From positions 1 to 10,014 of the forward strand of contig CAJPST010000076.1 in NCBI GenBank assembly GCA_905373425.1: DNA of 10,014 bases, read 5' to 3'. Of this stretch, positions 7,260 to 10,014 are shown piece by piece. Source of the stretch: an uncultured Mesocricetibacter sp. (GTDB taxonomy: Bacteria > Pseudomonadota > Gammaproteobacteria > Enterobacterales > Pasteurellaceae). The position numbers were made by a program, and so were the translations under genes. The notes under the pieces were generated by a model. The model saw only the letters and a list, made by a program, of their open reading frames with translations. It ran no database searches and had not been told where the DNA came from. Position 1 is the stretch's first letter, and each line of letters opens with the position of its first letter.

Positions 7260-7288
7260 AGTGTTGGTTAAAGCAAGATTTTTGTCAA
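7260..7288 (-). promoter_or_regulatory. Possible internal promoter for dolP (perfect -35, poor -10)
   Basis: On the minus strand TTGACA (7288-7283) is a perfect -35 hexamer overlapping the diaA stop codon. At 17-bp spacing the -10 position reads AACACT (7265-7260), only three of six matches to TATAAT. The gap between diaA and dolP is the widest in the cluster, and dolP has its own strong ribosome binding site, so separate expression is plausible but unproven. Confidence 0.25.
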
Positions 7289-7872
7289 CAGTTTTGTGTG
7301 AATAATGTGTAATCAATCAATTCGCACAATGTGTTAATAATAAATAAGTGGCTTTCCAGAATACGGCTTTCTTTGCTCGCCTGAATATTAATTTCCAAGT
7401 CATTTTCGGTCAGTAAACCTTGCAGGTGCGCATTGTTTTCACCTGTTAATGCGATGACATTGATTTCTTTATTGAAGGCACATTGGATCACATTAAGAAC
7501 GGATTCCTCATCGCCAAAAGGAGAGAGTACTATTAGAATATCGCCATGTTGTGCTATTGCGTTAAACTGATGTTGAAATAAGCTGTTGATATGATTGTCT
7601 AAAATTAATGCAGAGCCGACCACTCCATCAATGCCAAGCAAAACAGAAGGAAAGCTCGGGCGTTCCAGTTCATAGCGATTGAGCAGATTTGCCACTAGGC
7701 ATTGTGCATTGGCGTATGAACGCCCTTGACCGCAAACAATGATTTTATTACCGCTAAGCAGACATTGAACCATCATCGTTGTAGCTTGAGCAATGTGTTC
7801 GGGTAAAGTTTTTGAGGCGGAAACTTGGATTTGAATATGTTCGTTATACAGATCTTTAATTTTTTCTAACAT
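7285..7872 (-). CDS. diaA: DiaA-like SIS-domain protein, DnaA-binding replication initiation factor
   Basis: E. coli DiaA is a tetramer that binds DnaA and promotes its assembly at oriC for timely initiation. This protein has 195 residues, against 196, and is recognisable as DiaA from the N-terminal region (NEHIQIQVSASKTLP, against ESIQTQIAAAEALP), the middle (LLNRYELERPSFP) and the C-terminus (LCELIDYTLF). Leu190 and Phe191 correspond to the E. coli residues known to contact DnaA. It is clearly more divergent than its neighbours: the SIS loop reads CGQGRSYANAQ (47-57) where E. coli has CGNGTSAANAQ, and LSPFGDEESVL replaces ISTRGNSRDIV. It should not be mistaken for GmhA, the related phosphoheptose isomerase, because its partner genes are those of the diaA cluster. 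No clear Shine-Dalgarno precedes the ATG, and the gene starts 14 bp after the yraN stop, so translational coupling is likely. Confidence 0.87.
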   Translation of the reverse strand: MLEKIKDLYNEHIQIQVSASKTLPEHIAQATTMMVQCLLSGNKIIVCGQGRSYANAQCLVANLLNRYELERPSFPSVLLGIDGVVGSALILDNHINSLFQHQFNAIAQHGDILIVLSPFGDEESVLNVIQCAFNKEINVIALTGENNAHLQGLLTENDLEINIQASKESRILESHLFIINTLCELIDYTLFTQNC

Positions 7873-7886
7873 AGCGGAATTTAAGA

Positions 7887-8246
7887 TTATTCAAGAAAAT
7901 TAGGCAGCCATTCAATATCGTCTGCCGAGCGCCCGAATGCGACTAGATCAAAGCGGCAATCGGCATCTTCCAGGCTAAGATTACGCGCAGCAAGCCAAAG
8001 TGAGGCTGCATCTAACCATTTTTGTTGTTTGCGCCGATCCACGCTTTCAATTGCCGAACCAAAAAGTGAATTTTTACGTTGTCGCACTTCAACAAATACG
8101 ATAGTGCCTTGATCCGACATAATTAAATCCAGCTCGCCGCATTTGAAATTTTGATTAGCCGCGATAAATTGTAATCCCTGTCGTTCTAAAAAAAGGCGGG
8201 CTTGTTGTTCAAACCGCGCCCCTTGCTGACGTTTTGTGGAAAACAT
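7887..8246 (-). CDS. yraN: YraN, UPF0102 family protein with nuclease-like fold
   Basis: Small conserved protein of the UPF0102 family, predicted to have a restriction-endonuclease-like (PD-(D/E)XK type) fold; its biological role is not established. The 119-residue product begins with a basic segment containing GARFEQQARLFLE, then shows the family signature: GELDLIM (Glu38, Asp40) followed by FVEVRQRK (Glu53, Arg55), and later CRFDLVAF (Asp100). The acidic pair separated by about a dozen residues is the usual basis for the nuclease prediction. The ATG overlaps the lpoA stop codon by one base (TAATG on the minus strand), and only a weak ribosome binding site is visible, so translation probably depends on ribosomes finishing lpoA. 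The position between lpoA and diaA is the same as in E. coli. Confidence 0.9.
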   Translation of the reverse strand: MFSTKRQQGARFEQQARLFLERQGLQFIAANQNFKCGELDLIMSDQGTIVFVEVRQRKNSLFGSAIESVDRRKQQKWLDAASLWLAARNLSLEDADCRFDLVAFGRSADDIEWLPNFLE

Positions 8247-9973
8247 TAGTTTTTCAGATCAATGACATTGCCATCTTTGTATTGAAACCACGTCATTTCA
8301 CGTTCGATATTACAGTTAGGGCCGGCACTCAGTTTGCCTGTCAATCCACTTACCGTATACCCCGGCACTTGACGTAATTCATTGAATTGATTGATTAATA
8401 ACCAGGCATCGGAACCCATTGCATACAAACGCATTAAAGAATAATCACCGTTAGTTTGCTTTTCGATTTTCTTATATTGTTCGGAATCTGTTTCTCTAAA
8501 GAACGGAATATCACTAAATTGTAATCCGTTCATTTGCAAACGGTATTCCGGAGTACTGTTTGATGAGTTAATGCGCGAACTGGCGTATAGTCTCAATGTG
8601 CTGCCGCTGCTATCAATTACCGTTTTTATTTCAGTTAATTGTTCACTGGTTGCTACAATATAAAGTGCTTGTGCATTTTGAGCGAGCCCTTCCTGTAATG
8701 CATAAGTCACATCATTTGCCGAGTTGTAAAACTTGATGTTGGCATCGGTTGCCGCCAGTTGTTGCCAACGAACGGTAAAGGCTGAGGCCGTGCGCTGTCC
8801 CAAATCGCTTTGTGGCACCACGACCAGTGGAGTACGAATTCCGTCGTTCCACATTTTAGTTGCCGCAGCTTCGGCTTCATCTTCAGGTGAAAGACCGTAA
8901 TAGCATAACTGATTAATTGCGCGGGCATTTGGCGTAGCGTTTAAGGCAAGCACATTCATACCTTGGAATGACTCAGGTTTACTGATCATCTTGTCTACAT
9001 TTCCTTTTAGCAATGGACCGACAATTGCTCGTGCTCCGCCTTGTTTAGCTTGTTCTATTGCCACATCGACAGGTACGGTTAAGGTGTCGATTACTTCCAC
9101 CTGAATGTCAGTAGATTGTCCTTTTGCATCATCAAATCCGGATTTAACAGTATTGCCGAGTAGCTGCCCGTCTCCACTTAACGGTAACAATAATGCTACC
9201 TTATTGGTTTGAGTTTGTTGGAAATTAGCGATTCCCTGTAATTCAGTCGGGAATAAATAAGCTGCGGTATGAGTCGGATAGGCGTTTTTCCAGCTTTGTA
9301 ATGCTTGGCTTAGTTGTGTCGGTTGATTTAAATTGTCATTATAAGCTTTTGCCAATGCCAACCAGCCGGCTAACGCAGGATCCCCTTCCGCCGGAGTATC
9401 ATTAATCATACCTTTATTAGCACTGCGTAATAATGCCCAAGTGCGGTCATTATTTTCGCGTTTCCGTTGCACATCGGTTAATACATAATCCATTTGGGCG
9501 CGTGCTTTCACTGCTGCAATAATATCATTCTTGTTTTCTGCAATGCGTGCGGCTACCTGGTAATAACGGGCTTTTTGCGATTGACTTAATTGTGTCAGAT
9601 TAATAAATTTTAATTGTGATTCGGCTCTTTCGTTATCACGTTTAGAAGCTAAAATATGCGCTTCAATAAGTGATTTATCCAGTTGTTGTTCAGGAGTAAG
9701 TTTAACTAATTCTGCTAATAAAGCTTCTGCCTGTGCTATTTTGTTTTCTGTTACTAACACGCGTGCAGCAAGTAATTTATAGGTTTGCTTGTCTTCCAAT
9801 TCATTGGCTTGTTGCGCTCGGGTGATATAATAATCCGAGCTTGCATTGGCATCGCGAGTAAGTTCGGCGGTTAATGCGCTACCAAATAAATTGGTACAAC
9901 CGGCTAATAAAATGGGAAATAAAGCAGGCATTAATCGTTTTTTAAATTTAATGCGTTGTAATAGAATAGTCAT
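8246..9973 (-). CDS. lpoA: LpoA, outer-membrane lipoprotein activator of PBP1a
   Basis: LpoA sits in the outer membrane and reaches through the periplasm to activate the peptidoglycan synthase PBP1a. From the chosen ATG the protein has 575 residues, the length I recall for the H. influenzae protein HI1655 and about 100 shorter than E. coli LpoA (678), which carries extra linker sequence. The signal peptide has a basic start (QRIKFKKRL) and a lipobox LLAGC with Cys26. A helical TPR-like N-terminal domain spans about residues 27-250. The C-terminal domain begins near Lys258 (KVALLLPLSGDGQLLG) and resembles type I periplasmic binding proteins, with ARAIVGPLLKGNV further on. GGAG (9979-9982) lies 5 bases before the ATG. 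An in-frame GTG at 10003 would add ten residues but lacks a ribosome site and the basic-hydrophobic signal start. It heads the lpoA-yraN-diaA-dolP cluster. Confidence 0.95.
   Translation of the reverse strand: MTILLQRIKFKKRLMPALFPILLAGCTNLFGSALTAELTRDANASSDYYITRAQQANELEDKQTYKLLAARVLVTENKIAQAEALLAELVKLTPEQQLDKSLIEAHILASKRDNERAESQLKFINLTQLSQSQKARYYQVAARIAENKNDIIAAVKARAQMDYVLTDVQRKRENNDRTWALLRSANKGMINDTPAEGDPALAGWLALAKAYNDNLNQPTQLSQALQSWKNAYPTHTAAYLFPTELQGIANFQQTQTNKVALLLPLSGDGQLLGNTVKSGFDDAKGQSTDIQVEVIDTLTVPVDVAIEQAKQGGARAIVGPLLKGNVDKMISKPESFQGMNVLALNATPNARAINQLCYYGLSPEDEAEAAATKMWNDGIRTPLVVVPQSDLGQRTASAFTVRWQQLAATDANIKFYNSANDVTYALQEGLAQNAQALYIVATSEQLTEIKTVIDSSGSTLRLYASSRINSSNSTPEYRLQMNGLQFSDIPFFRETDSEQYKKIEKQTNGDYSLMRLYAMGSDAWLLINQFNELRQVPGYTVSGLTGKLSAGPNCNIEREMTWFQYKDGNVIDLKN
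9439..9447 (+). repeat. DNA uptake sequence core inside lpoA
   Basis: An exact AAGTGCGGT followed by CATTATTTT, the usual AT-rich flank. It is the only one of the five exact cores in the window that lies in a coding region. On the minus strand it is read in frame as part of Asp-Arg-Thr-Trp in the LpoA N-terminal domain. Confidence 0.85.
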
Positions 9974-9994
9974 AAGTACTCCATTAGATTCAGA

Positions 9995-10000
9995 AATATA
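9995..10000 (-). promoter_or_regulatory. Possible -10 element upstream of lpoA
   Basis: The minus strand reads TATATT, which could be the -10 of the lpoA operon promoter, about 22 bases before the lpoA start. The matching -35 would lie beyond the right edge of the window, so this can only be a tentative mark. Confidence 0.2.
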
Positions 10001-10014
10001 CACGGATCTTACTT

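Noticed and set aside
7110..7316. Minus-strand frame spanning the diaA-dolP gap
   Set aside because: It overlaps the dolP start in another frame, and its product becomes a shifted copy of the dolP signal region, so it is a shadow of dolP.
9974..10003. GTG start extending lpoA by ten residues
   Set aside because: There is no ribosome binding site, and the extra residues would precede the basic and hydrophobic signal-peptide start. GGAG is correctly placed for the ATG at 9973.

Overview
The window looks like chromosomal DNA of a Pasteurellaceae bacterium close to Haemophilus or Aggregatibacter. The evidence is five exact copies of the Haemophilus-type DNA uptake core AAGTGCGGT (either strand), several of them built into terminators, together with proteins that align well with the E. 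coli and, from memory, H. influenzae versions. It is ordinary housekeeping sequence. I see no mobile element, CRISPR array, tRNA or rRNA, phage gene, or any gene set suggesting an undescribed system.

Layout, left half (plus strand): the 3' three quarters of lolE (lipoprotein export ABC permease); a short regulatory gap with a near-perfect TrpR operator; aroG (DAHP synthase, first step of aromatic amino acid synthesis); a USS-type terminator and a candidate extended -10 promoter; then dnaB (replicative helicase) and alr (alanine racemase, 15 bp behind dnaB); then pgi (glucose-6-phosphate isomerase). A perfect 16-bp inverted repeat made of two facing uptake sequences closes this side and probably terminates transcription from both directions.

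Layout, right half (minus strand, reading right to left): lpoA, yraN, diaA, dolP. This is the same order as in E. coli (yraM-yraN-diaA-yraP) and probably one operon. lpoA and yraN overlap by one base (TAATG), diaA follows yraN after 14 bp, and dolP follows diaA after 53 bp with its own strong ribosome binding site.

Functional themes: cell envelope building (LolE, LpoA, DolP, and D-alanine from Alr), replication (DnaB, and DiaA as a DnaA partner), and central or aromatic metabolism (Pgi, AroG). The most informative regulatory detail is the TrpR box in front of a DAHP synthase that keeps the residues of the phenylalanine-inhibited E. coli AroG. This suggests that one enzyme is controlled transcriptionally by tryptophan and allosterically by another amino acid. 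Smaller oddities are a hairpin followed by T6 between the TrpR box and aroG, a DnaA-box-like 9-mer made by the DiaA codons for its expected DnaA-contact residues, and a DiaA sugar-isomerase loop that differs from the E. coli one.
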